From NCBI GenBank assembly GCA_965153455.1, contig OZ234497.1, positions 13,936,302 through 14,000,301 of the forward strand: a stretch of DNA of 64,000 bases, given 5' to 3'. This document shows positions 23,260-34,299 of the stretch, piece by piece. Source of the stretch: Sphagnum compactum. Its lineage: Eukaryota; Bryophyta; Sphagnopsida; Sphagnales. The translations under genes and the position numbers were made by a program. Position 1 is the stretch's first letter. Each line of letters starts with the position of its first letter. The notes beneath the pieces were generated by a model. The model saw only the letters and a list, made by a program, of their open reading frames with translations. It was not told where the DNA came from and searched no databases.

Positions 23260-24015
23260 GTAAGACAAACAACAAATGCAACTTGCAAAAAATGAACTGG
23301 TGAATGCACCAAACATGGATGTAGCACAATGGGTACAAACCAACGATCAACATCAAAATGTAGCAAAATTGATTGTGCCAAAGGACCCAAGCAACCATAC
23401 CCCTAAACACACCAAATGACACCACAAACTTCAACCCAACAACAGGCAATGAACATTCACAATGGTGGCAATAATGAACATGTTCCTCAATTTGATGAAA
23501 TTGTTTCAGCACAACAATAATGGTGCTTTGTAACCCCTAGTTATTTCATACCCAAAACAAGTGTACCTACACCAACAGTAATATTTGTTGGTTTGCAAAA
23601 TCATCAACCAAATCCCAACATCAATTTGGTAACCATCGACTTGGAAATGGAACGAATCCAACTTACAAACAAGTTGGAGCAACTTCATCACATCAACCAT
23701 AAACCTTCCAATCAATTAACTTCCATGCCACATTTGGAATGTATTGAACCTCAAGCAACACCAATTATTGTTCAACAAAGGCCAACACACCAACATGTCA
23801 TCTAATCAACCAAAATGGTTATTGGTCAAGGTGAAAAATTACAAGTTCCATACATACACCAATTTTAAGAAAAAATCCAGGAATTGAAATGGAATCTTGT
23901 TTTTATTGTCAATAGGCGGGACATCAATTTAATTGTTGCCCTTTTATTGATGATACATTAAAACAATTGTTGAGGGATGAAGTGATGAATGTTCATCAAC
24001 TTATCATTCCAACTA
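23260..24015 (+). pseudogene. Gag-like zinc-knuckle pseudogene, left part
   Basis: Read with stops and frame changes, this resembles a retroelement gag-like protein: a Gln/Asn-rich region, then CFYCQ, a stop codon (TAG 23913-23915), then AGHQFNCC. The spacing is C-x2-C-x4-H-x4-C, a CCHC zinc knuckle (codons at 23898, 23907, 23922 and 23937). It continues PFIDDTLKQLLRDEVMN. The frame is interrupted at about 24,015 by an inserted MITE and resumes beyond it at about 24,703. The element family is unassigned. Confidence 0.55.
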
Positions 24016-24702
24016 TAGTAAACCCCTCTATAATCACGGCCTTGGTGACCACTTGTTTTGGTGACATTAACAAATTGTGATTCAAATATGTATAGTCATA
24101 TTCCATGTAAACCCTTACAAGATTGTGACTACATGCAAAAAAAAACCTTATAAAACAACCCTTTTATGCTAGAATAAAGGTGATAATTGTTTAAATTTCT
24201 TACATGGGTTATTTAAAACTTTACAATCTATTATTAGACTTGAAGAACGTTGTGATTTTTACATGTTTTAATGTGATGATTTACATTGAGTTTGAGTGTT
24301 TTAACTATTAGCTTATGTATCTTGTCAACTAGATATTTTTAATTAATTTTTTTTGTTTTTTTTGGCAAGTTTGCATATCTTTTGTTTGGTTACACTAGAA
24401 AGTTGTTTTTTCTTTTTTCTTCAATTGGATTCATTATAAGTTAGTTTGCACAACTTGAACTCAAAGCAACACTAACATTGCCAAAGGGAACTACAATTTT
24501 CAAAACCCTAATATTTGCTTTAGATTTCTCCCATTATAGTCACATTTACAAAAAATGTTTTGCAAATATATTGTGCTATTAACAAGTGTGATAGTGATTA
24601 TAAAAAATGGTGTTTCTTCTTAAAATGGATGGTTACCAAAAAATGTGTGACACAAACAAGAATGTGACTAAAATATGCGCGATTATAAAAGGGGTTTACC
24701 GT
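24016..24702. mobile_element. pogo/Emigrant-like MITE inserted in the gag-like pseudogene
   Basis: The left end at 24018 reads GTAAACCCCTCTATAATCAC; the right end, read on the minus strand from about 24,700, reads GTAAACCCCTTTTATAATCG. The two are inverted repeats of about 24 bp, flanked by TA (ACTATA at both sides). The ends resemble those of the Arabidopsis Emigrant MITE (CAGTAAAACCTCTATAAATT), a pogo-type Tc1/mariner derivative with TA target duplication. No transposase lies inside the ~687 bp, so it is non-autonomous. Confidence 0.75.
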
Positions 24703-25385
24703 ACTATAATGTTATATTACTTAATGTACCTATGCAAGGAATTCAAACCATGAATTCTAGCATTGGTCATACAACAATTCACGTTAGCTGTCAACCAACT
24801 TAACATCCACCTATTACACCATTTGTACCAAGTAGGACCAGTGTTTTACCTACATCTACATACGCAATGTGGTATAATGTCATACCCCCTTATGTACCTT
24901 TAAATCCTAGTTGTATCCAACACATCTTATTGGAACAAAAGGATTTAATCCTTTGATTTTTAAGAATTGTATCTAGGTTATGTACCTAGATATGTGCATT
25001 CGGTACCAGAACAACATGTCATACCACCAATACACACACCACATAGTGTTGGTAGTCATTTTACTATAGTGGTTCAGCTAGTCATTAACAAGGACACATG
25101 ACTTATTAAACAATAGGTTATTATTTTAATAATAGCCACTACACTAATCAATATTGAGATCCATCAAATTATTAACATTTTATGAATTCTTATACCAAGA
25201 AGAGGTTATGTTCATCATCCATCAAATGGAAGACAACTTGGAGATTCACTTAGAAAAATTAATTCACTCGAAGGAAATCCACTTGTAGGACCACCATTCA
25301 ATCCACCTATTGGATCATTTGGATGGCCAACATTTGACTCACCCATCTTCATACCACCATGGTATCCATGACTTGTTGCCACTAG
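24703..25385 (+). pseudogene. Gag-like pseudogene, right part after the MITE
   Basis: The sequence continues as a Pro/Thr/Gln-rich degenerate reading, with stretches such as HPPITPFVPS and, near the end, GPPFNPPIGSFGWPTF followed by IPPWYP. Many stops are present. The similar composition and continuing direction make it the downstream half of the pseudogene split by the MITE. Confidence 0.45.
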
Positions 25386-27450
25386 AAGAAAAATGTCAAT
25401 TTGCAATTATAAAACAATTACAACCAACATTTACAATTGAAATTACCTTAGTTACATAATGAAATCACACCCAACATCTAATTACAAATCATAACTCAAC
25501 ATGACATCACCAAATGGACCATAGATGATGTATACAGTTAATGTATACATGTTCATCCTTTGACCATCCATATAACATTTGTAACTAGGTCTTGTTTTCG
25601 CAACTATTTTTACAACTATCAATTATCCACACATTATTTGCCACATGTTTTAAATTAAAGTATTTTTTTAAAAATGATTTGAAATGTTGGAAAAATCCAT
25701 GCCATCAAATTCCAATGACTTGTGATGGTGCCACTTGATAGTATAAAAATCCACCATGTGGCATTATGAAGAATTTTGGGTGAAATTTCTTTTATTATTC
25801 AAACATTGATCTTGGCCATCCATTATTAGCATTCATTTAAAATGGTCTTAGATTGTGACACATGACGTAATCAAAATTTGCCACATGGCATATTAATTAT
25901 ATTTTGGGAAAAAAATCAAATGAATGTGAATTGTATAAGCTTCAAAGATGATATGGTCATCAGAACCAAGGTAAATACATGCACAAAAATAATAGATTAT
26001 TTTTTTTTCGATAATCAACATTGTTTGGAAACATTAAATTGTAGTTTAAAATTAATTTTTATTTGGGATTGTTTTCCCAAGCTTTGCCAAAGCCAATATC
26101 TAAGTTTGTAAGAACTTTTAATTGGGCGCCCAATGGCAATGATTATAGACTAGCAAACATTTGGCCACTTGAATTTTTATGAGAAACTTTATTACTTTGG
26201 AAGATTTATTATGAGATTAAGCAAACCTTACTATGAAGATAAAAACATTGAATTTCATAATGAATATGTAATTTTTTGAAAAATTTATGAATTACCTATT
26301 AGCTTTGTTGAAGATTTGTCCAAATTCTCAAAGTTGGTTCAATTTTCACATCTTCATCCTCAATTTCCTTTTCAACCTTGTATTATATCATGATAGATTG
26401 TAGGCTCATTTTGTCACATATTTATAAACAAATAAAAATACACTTTTAGGTAGCTATATATATCAAAAGGAATGAGTAGAAAAGCTAGCATGAAAGCTTT
26501 ACATGCATTCATACACTACGTCAACAAATGTGAAATTTGAATACCTAATAGTGAGGAAAAATAATAATTATACACATTGGAAAAAGGAAGCCTTAATTGG
26601 TGGAAAACAAAACTTTTTCCACATGATTCAAGTTGTAGGCAAATACAATGGGATTGCTAAATCAACAATGGGATTTCTCGAAATGAAATGTGAAGAGATT
26701 ACAATATGGGTAGACCACAACATGCACGACATTTGATTTGAAATTTACATCGTTCACAAATTCAATATAATCACGAATGAAAAAACGCAATGGCTTTACA
26801 TGAGATTGATCTTATACGAATGTTAAAATTGAAAAGATATTACAATGTGCAAGTCTATAGGAATAACCCAACAACATTAACAACATTCATACCTTGGCTT
26901 CTATGGGAAAATGCATTAAAAACATAAATGTGTACAACATATTCATATTAATGGCAATCATCAGATATTAATGTTAATTGATCCATAACAATTGTGTCAT
27001 CTTTTACTACTCCAATAAATTATTCAAAAACATTTTGGGTCTAATAAAAATATTAATGAAAGTGTACAATGTTCATTTCATCTTTCTCATGTGTGCCCAT
27101 GTCCTCCAACAACATGATACCTCTTCAAGTGGTCTTTTTGCTATTGTTTATGGAGTTGATATAAACAATTAATTTTCAACCTAAATATTTTTCCAAATAT
27201 ATGGGGGTCACAAAAAATGATAACCCATATGAAGGAATGTGTATCAAATCTTTTTTTTTTAATAGCATACCCAAAAAAAATAAAAATTTAGTTTGTAGTA
27301 AAATAATTTTTTATTTCTCATTTTTCATCCAAATTATTTTGTTGATCTTTTATCAAAAATGGGGGTTAAAATTTTCAACATTTAAAACTTTCTTGCAATT
27401 AAAAAAGAACTTGTGCAAACATAAATATAAAAATTGGTAACCTTAATTAT
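25386..27450. other. AT-rich intergenic DNA
   Basis: Only short frames. The stretch 26,480-26,960 has plus-strand frames of about 77 residues rich in Lys, Asn and His, with no match I recognise; it could be another decayed element. Confidence 0.5.
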
Positions 27451-27459
27451 TTGTGATTG

Positions 27460-28122
27460 GCAAAAATCTTAATGATAATTGTGAGACTTGAGTGGGTTTT
27501 TTTTAGGGTTTCACTTTGCTTTCTTCCCCTTCTTGTCTTCCCCTTCTTGTCTTGGTTTCTTTCGTGCGCGGATTGCACACGCTTCGCTGCAATAGTAAGC
27601 CCCTTTGATCCGCACAAATTGGTGAACACAAACATGAGTGTTTCGTTTCTGCCGTGTGCGGTTGTGTTGTTGCAGATGCCAACAAAGTTGTGCTACAGAA
27701 CCAAGGAGGATGGCAAGCAATAGAAAGAGGTTTGAGTGTTTTCTGGGGTTTTGGTAGAGAGGCTTAACAGAGCTGTGATCTGCAAGTAGTGATCGTGAAT
27801 ACCCAAAAAAGTGGATGGCTACATAAGAAAGTAGGAAAAAACAAGAGTGAAAGTGTCTTGGTTATGTGTGTGTTTGTGGGTGAATGATTCTTACAAAGCA
27901 GAAGACGAGGAGGGAAAGGGAAGGAGAAGAAGAGTTTTTTGTTTCTGGTTTGTTTTTTTTGTTTTTTTCGGTTGGGTGAGTCGTGAAGTGTGTTTTAGGG
28001 TTGTGGGATCCGCAGGCAGATCACCGAGTTCTAGCCATGGCGTCAGGCTTCAGAGTTGCTTCTTCAAGCTCCTCATACTTGGTCAAATTATAAGGAGGGG
28101 GGGGAAGTGTCGTGCAACAAAT
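27460..28122 (+). promoter_or_regulatory. Promoter and 5' UTR region of the three-exon gene
   Basis: GC content rises abruptly at about 27,540 (TTTCGTGCGCGGATTGCACACG), marking the start of a gene island. A short frame ending MPTKLCYRTKEDGKQ (27,676-27,723) and a T-rich stretch (27,944-27,970) precede the start codon. An upstream intron in the leader is possible, since CAG|ATG near 27,676 looks like an acceptor. Confidence 0.4.
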
Positions 28123-30532
28123 ATGTCTCTGGTGGATTATGCTTCCGATGATGAAGCTGGAGATGCTGAGCCTCAGCCCATGGTTGCCTCTCCATCCCAG
28201 AGGTAAAAATCGTTTTTGCATGTTTCTTTGTTTCCGCCAGCCTTTATTTGATGTCGTTTTTGGTTTCTTTTTTCTCTCTGCAAATTCCATACCAACTGCT
28301 GGTGCTCGGCTTCTTGGCTGTCTCTTTCCACTCCCGGCATTATTAATTTCTTCCCCTCCTTCACTCTTTTTGCAGCAATTGCTAGAGAGTTTTTCTTTTC
28401 TAAAAAAATTGAGGTTCCCAACTGTTTATGTATAGAATGAATTTTTTGTTCTTAGCTCACTGGTATAGAACAAAGGCATCAGAGGAATCCCCACAGAATT
28501 TCTTTTGCCCTGGAATTTTTTTGTATATTCTTTTTACACAGAATTTTCTCACATCTAGACGGGAAATCTCTGACATGGGTTTCAGAAAGGATTGATCTAG
28601 GAGGCTTTTTTGACAGTCAATTGTGAGTGCTTTGATTTCTATGCATGCATTTTGTGCTCAACTGAATATTTGTTGTTGGTGTGGGTGGACTCTTGACATG
28701 CTGACAGTAAATGTGGCACTATGTTTGACACTTCTTGGGACCCACCATTTAAGATCCAGGTTTTCTTCAGAAAGTCAAGGAGCAATAGTGAAGAAGAGGA
28801 CTCTTTGATTAGCTCACAAAATAATGCATATATTCTGACAGGTCCTGTGTTGTAACTTGTAGTAGCTGCTTACTACCACACATGTTGCTACGACACAAAA
28901 TCACTACCATGTACATGGCTGTCACTTATTGCAGATTGAACAAGGATGATACTATTGACTTTTTTGAGTAGCAATGTCTCTTGAGTGCTAGGCAGCATCA
29001 TGACTGAGTTCTCCTGTACCTTCCAGAAATGCAACAGAAACTCAGGATGCAGATCTTCTAAAATATGGTTTGACTGGAAAGTTATAATATACTTTTCTAC
29101 CCCCACTGCTGGGAGCTGATGAAGTCAGTGGGTAGTCATAGCAGCTCATCACTGCTATTTGTGATTAGGGGGATAGTCTGACACTTTGTGAGCCGCTGTA
29201 GTAAGGTTATGACTGCACTCATTGTCATGTTGGCTTTAAATTTTTGTTGTGGAGATTTCTAAGCAATTTCATTAGATATGTGACTGACAGTGTTCTTCAA
29301 TAGCTGCTCGCACTTTTTTCTCTGCATTTAGGGTGGGTTCCTCTCTTTGCTTTTCACTGATATGTCTTTGGATGTGAAATCACTGTAAGTTTATGCTCAG
29401 GTTAGTCCAGGTCAACTTCAATTGCAAGTATTGATGGTTTCTAAATTACTCATTAAGATATGTTCTGCCAGTTCCTACTGCATGATGCTAGTCTTCTGGA
29501 AAGTTTTTTAACTTTGCTGTAAATGGTTTCCTCTTGCCTTTTTCAGTAATCAAGGGGACCTCCCAGGGCCAAGATCTCAGTCTGCTGCCTATGTACAACC
29601 TGCTACCACACCATCGGTGCGGCTTCCTGATGCTACAGAGCTGCTTGGGGGTTCTATGCAGGAAGGAACTAGCAATAATTCCACTGGAGACCATGCCTCC
29701 AGGGTCGCTGCAGCCATGGCTACATCAAGGAAACGGCCACAGTTGAATGGGGGTGCACATGCATTGCACAGCACTAAATTTCCTCGCAGGAACGTAACAC
29801 CTTCAGGGACAACAATGAGCAGTACAGGAGGCGTTCTTGTCCCACCCCAGATACGAGGAAGGTCAGTGTCTTTACATCCCCAAAAGCAATTTCTTACTGA
29901 TCAGTACCCAGAGCAAAACTTGATGCATTGGGGATCAAGTTTTCTGTCCTTTTGCAAACCATCAAGTTAGAGGAAGGTTTTCTTTTGGGGAGAATACTTC
30001 TGAAGGTCTCTTACTTTCCTCCTTATCTAGGTGGCAGTCAATTATCTTCTCTTTCCTCCTTGCAGGTTTATCAATCCAAAGCCTTATGGATTATTCTCTT
30101 GTGGGGAGAATGTATCCAGCTGAGGTGGTCTTTTCTCACAATGTAATTTCAGCATCTGTCTTGATGTGTACAACAGTAGTTTTTGGTTGAAAAGAACACA
30201 ATGGGAAATCAAAGTGTAGTTTAGCCCTGTTTATGAGATGTGTTCAACACTCGGCCAATCAGCTGCATTGAGACCCAGTAGCCTCATTTTAATCTTCAAA
30301 TGGGTGTATGGTAGGTCAAAACATACCTGATATCTGGTCACAACATTTCTTAGTGTGGTTTCTGAATCTTCCATAAGAAATGGGAAGTTAGCTTCTCTAT
30401 CCTCTGATTTGCAGCCACATTTTCCTCTTTCTCACCTGCAATATCACTTGGGTGTTTCAATACAGGAGCAATGTTTCAACTGAGGATCTGGACAGGCTTT
30501 TCGTACGCAGGCCACAAAGGAGATCAGAATAG
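28123..30532 (+). CDS. Small acidic/basic protein of 153 residues, three exons, function unknown
   Basis: Exons 28123-28202, 29547-29861 and 30466-30532 join in frame. Donors are AG|GTAAAA and AG|GTCAGT; acceptors are TTTTTCAG and AATACAG; both introns are phase 2. The protein begins MSLVDYASDDEAGDAEP, continues through a Pro/Thr/Ser-rich middle (LPDATELLGGSM, SRKRPQLNG) and ends STEDLDRLFVRRPQRRSE. The start resembles the 'MSLVxYASSDE' N termini of several eukaryotic nuclear proteins, including PRCC, and the basic tail could be a nuclear signal. I do not recognise a characterised plant orthologue. The start is chosen because conserved-looking sequence begins there. The frame stays open for another 92 codons upstream (27847), but that part is compositionally a 5' UTR. 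Introns are 1.34 and 0.60 kb. Confidence 0.8.
28970..29268 (+). repeat. Dispersed ~300-bp repeat, copy I (intron 1)
   Basis: It shares GCATCATGACTGAGT, TTCCAGAAATGCAACAGAAA, the core GGGAGCTGATGAAGTCAGTG, GTCTGACACTTTGTGAG, CTCATTGTCATGT and GTGGAGATTTCTAA with copy III at 31.1-31.4 kb, in the same order and orientation. The core has CTGATGA (29116-29122) and CTGA (29178-29181), like boxes C and D of a snoRNA, but I see no convincing closing stem. Confidence 0.75.
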
Positions 30533-30596
30533 AGTTTGAGGCTGTCAAGGCAGTGACCAAATGTTGGTGGCTTGGACTTCATAGTATGAGTATATT

Positions 30597-30607
30597 CCCC
30601 CCCCCCC
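30597..30607 (+). repeat. C11 homopolymer in the probable 3' UTR
   Basis: Eleven C residues lie 65 bp after the stop codon of the three-exon gene. Confidence 0.8.
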
Positions 30608-30866
30608 TTTCTTGCTGACTATTTTACAGGTGCTTGCATGTGTTTTCATTGCTTCAAACTAGGAGTGTTAGGTTTTGCAATTGTAATATTTAGTGGAGGT
30701 ATGAATTGGTTTTATAGATGCCCTTGCTTTCACTGAAGTTTCCTGCTTGAGTTGGATGGATATGTTTTTTTGGATCTAAATCATAGTTTCCATGGATTCT
30801 AGAATTTCTGGATTTCCACAGATACACCGATCTGGTCATCACATTCTCATTACCATGTTATTTAAT

Positions 30867-31015
30867 CTAGCTACCATCATGTCTGAGTCTTCCTGTTACT
30901 GTTGGTCTTGTGACAGAAACTCAGTACAATGGGAGCTGATGAAGTCAGTGGGGATGTTATGGTAGTTGGTCATATTGCTTGTGTGATTAAAAGGATATGT
31001 TGAGACTGCAAGAGG
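30867..31015 (+). repeat. Dispersed ~300-bp repeat, copy II (partial)
   Basis: It shares ACCATCATGTCTGAGTCTTC, GACAGAAACTCAG and GGGAGCTGATGAAGTCAGTG with copies I and III, then diverges. The CTGATGA is at 30936-30942. It lies in the 3' flank of the three-exon gene. Confidence 0.7.
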
Positions 31016-31094
31016 CCATGATCACCACCCTATATATAGGCCTCTTTATGCTTTGGGCTACATGCTTTGGGCTGGATGCTTGCTTGCTTTAGTC

Positions 31095-31400
31095 TGTCTC
31101 TCTTGAATGCTAGCTAACATCATGACTGGGTCTTCCTCTTGCTTTCCAAAATGCAACAAAAACTCAGAACACAGAATTTGTATACCGGTTTGCCCAGGTT
31201 TTGGGTAGATTGTTAAATACTTGTCTGCATCCACTGCAGGGAGCTGATGAAGTCACTTGGTAGTTGTAGGAACTTCGTCACTGCTATACAGGATGAAGGT
31301 AATGGTCTGACACTTTGCGTGAGCGACTTTCTTAATGTTATGATTGTTCTCATTGTCATGTGACCTTCAAACTGTTTGTTGCTGTGGAGATTTCTAATAT
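31095..31400 (+). repeat. Dispersed ~300-bp repeat, copy III
   Basis: Same order of words as copy I. CTGATGA is at 31244-31250 and GTCTGACACTTTG with CTGA at 31307-31310. It lies about 0.7 kb downstream of the stop codon of the three-exon gene. Confidence 0.75.
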
Positions 31401-31849
31401 ATCAATGAAAGTGCGGAGAAATTTGCACAACAAAAAAACCCTAAACTGTAGACTCTTTAAGCATTGAAATAAATTAAATTCCATTGCCTTGCTTTCTTTC
31501 TAACCCCAAGTTTTTGTGAGTTACCCAAGAGTCAGCAATACTGCCAAATTGTATATTATATCCCTTATACAAAAGGGCTAACACCAAGGTCCAAAAGGAG
31601 AGTCATTCCATTCTTTCGTGGGCAAAATGTTATGCAACATTGATGCCCCTGGACCCCCTATGGAATGGTGTTTGTAAGGTAGTTGTGAGGGTTGGGGTTG
31701 ATCAATGTAGTTCATGCATCACAGTGCATCTTAATATGGACTTAATGTTGCAAGATGCAACATGGTGCATGATGTGCATTTATTCTACATGTTGGATGTG
31801 ATTAGGCTACAAGAAACAAGAATGGTGAAGAGGGAAGGTGTTACTATTG

Positions 31850-34280
31850 ACTCATGTTAAGGCTTCAAGAAAGAAGGGATGTGATCAACCATAAACTTAG
31901 CAGCTATGATTGAGGTTATAAGGGCCCAACTCCTTAAATAAGTTGTTGGGTGATGGCCATCAGTATGAACTCAATGCCACCGAAAGTTATTGGGAGAGAA
32001 GATTGTTTACGGTCTAGAAGTCTTTCTGAGTTGTCAAAGGATCTTGGACCCAATAGGTGCCCAAACACTTGAAGGAGGGAGGAATCAAAAGAAGTGAGGG
32101 ATTCTATGAATGTGGAAGAGGGAGGTGTACATCATAAGAAATATGAAGCCCATTGCATGAAATAGTGAATTAGAGTTTTACAGGCTACTTGAACATCACC
32201 CATTCTAAAGAGAAGATCGACATGTCGAACATCCTCTAATAGGACATCTTTGATTAAGGATGATGTGAATGATGAAATGCCCAATGGAACTTCCAAAACT
32301 CTACCTCCTTCTAATGGGGTGGTAAATTGGGATAGGGTGTTGAAGTTAGATGATAAGTCAAAAGGTGACCATGCTACACATTTATGAGGTTGGATAGAAA
32401 GACCTATCACACGAAGTTTAGTCTGAAAATGTTCATATGTAGATGATACACTAGGAGAAGGACCTATGATGTGAATGTTGTTTACAATGCATGGAAATAA
32501 ACAAGAAAAAAAATGACTAACTATAGAACGCAAAACTATAAAATGGGCTAATATAAATAGTGCCCCTCCCAAAGGATCACCTTGATGAGTTCCCATGGCC
32601 AAGGGGATGACTCTAACATCGCTTTCGTAATTACGATGGTTGTAAAATAGGGGAGACTCAAATGCATAGAATGCACGAACAAAGAAGATAAATTACATGA
32701 TGTCTCCACCTACTACACAAAGTTTTTGAAATATGACCCCTTTTGACACCGATTTAAAAACGTTTGTCATGTTTAGCTAGAAAAAACCTAGTCAGGGTGA
32801 AATTCTAAGGTGCACTTAATGTCATGGACTACTGCTTCACAACTGCCCTTAGTTATGACTCCCAATTGGTGTGGGGAGAAATGTGTTACGAAGGCGTCAC
32901 GAAATTAAAAGCATGAGGCGTGACTTATGAATCGATATAATGTTTCCCCCATTGCAATGGGTCGAACTCCACTTGAACGCTTAGTCATGGCTAAGAGGCA
33001 AGCTGTGCCAAGAACACATGCAATTTGAGGTGGAATGTGACCTTTAGTAATATGAGAATAAAGCTGAAATAACTAAGGAAATCCATTCGTTAAATCTTTT
33101 AGGTAAATCAATTCAAAGGTGTTCAAAAACCATCCCAGAATAACCACTTATCGACAGATGAGGCATGTGTTGGAATGCCAATTTGAAATAATTAGAAGAA
33201 AATTCAAGGTCTTAGTCTAGTTCATAGTTTTTTAGGAAAAACGAAAAGTAACCATCTAATTCAAGGTGTAATGAAGTGAGAGTTGAGGTGGTGTTAAAAA
33301 ACATGGGTGCACGGGAAAATGGTGGCAAGGTGCAAGTTGCTTTAGAGTATTCCTTTGCACGTCCAGGAACTAGCTATGAAAAAGGCGTTTATGAGCTGGG
33401 GGATCATGTTGGGGGAAGAGGCATTGAACTCAAAGTTGTCGCCAAAGCTTGGACTCGCAAAAAAACCTTTTCATGAACATTTTCCCAATTGTACGCTAAA
33501 AAATGAGCGAGTTGAATCCATGTTTCCATATGCCCCATTGCCCCACCACGAGGGGGCAAAGGGAGACACCATTGGGGTAATAAGAGCAACAAGTGCCAAG
33601 TTGCCACGTCATAGGGGTCTTGTGTTAACTTATCCAATGGAAAATGAAACACCACTTGTACATCATGTTGTAGAACGGTAGGCATGTAGTTATACAATCA
33701 AAGATGATGAAAACTTAAATGAAATGACCCAATGACATCAAAGATGAAACCCAAATTTAGGTTGATGTAGGCGAGATGGGAATAAGGGAAGGTATTGAAT
33801 TGGGATGGTCATGGGGGTTTGGATTAAATGAATTGGGTGTGTTTGACAAGAACATTGATGATGAGCTGACCGTCGATTAGTAAATTAACACCAATAGGTG
33901 GGGCAAAAAACTTTAGGTAGAAGTTGCAAATGTGTTGAAGAGACGAAGGTAGGTTGGGGGGTTTGATCATGTGCAACTAGAGGGGTTGGTAGAGTGGAAG
34001 GGGGAAAAGGTCCTACATGTGCATGATCAAGGGGGTTTGTGAAAGTGTAGGGTTGGGACCCCACATTCACCCGAAAGGTTGGGGGCCGATAAGGGGAATT
34101 AATGGGTGGTGTGTGGTTTGTTAAAATGGGAAGGGGAACTAGTGGGACGTGCGTGGTTTGCATGGGAGATGGGGTGGAAATTAGGTATGTGGTGGCACAT
34201 GATAAAGTAAATGGGTGATGGGAAGGACAAGGTTCGATGAGACATGATGAATTAGGGGACATGGGACGTTTGGTGCCCAT
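31850..34280 (-). pseudogene. LINE-like reverse transcriptase pseudogene
   Basis: Read on the minus strand. A Pro/Thr-rich N-terminal part (33885-34280) is followed by a block with WHLLLLLPQWCLPLPPRGG and FLAYNWENV (33404-33697), typical of a plant non-LTR-like element family. An RT core follows (32132-32602): GTHQGDPLGGALFILAH, then FPCIVNNIHIIGP, then GLSIQPHKCVAWSP. The expected catalytic motif ADD is VNN here (residues 40-42 of that frame), so the enzyme would be dead. Past a stop, similarity continues with VFGHLLGPRSF and LPITFGGIEF to about 31.9 kb. Several stops and frame shifts separate the blocks. Confidence 0.8.
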
Positions 34281-34299
34281 GAGGAAGGAGGTTTAATAT

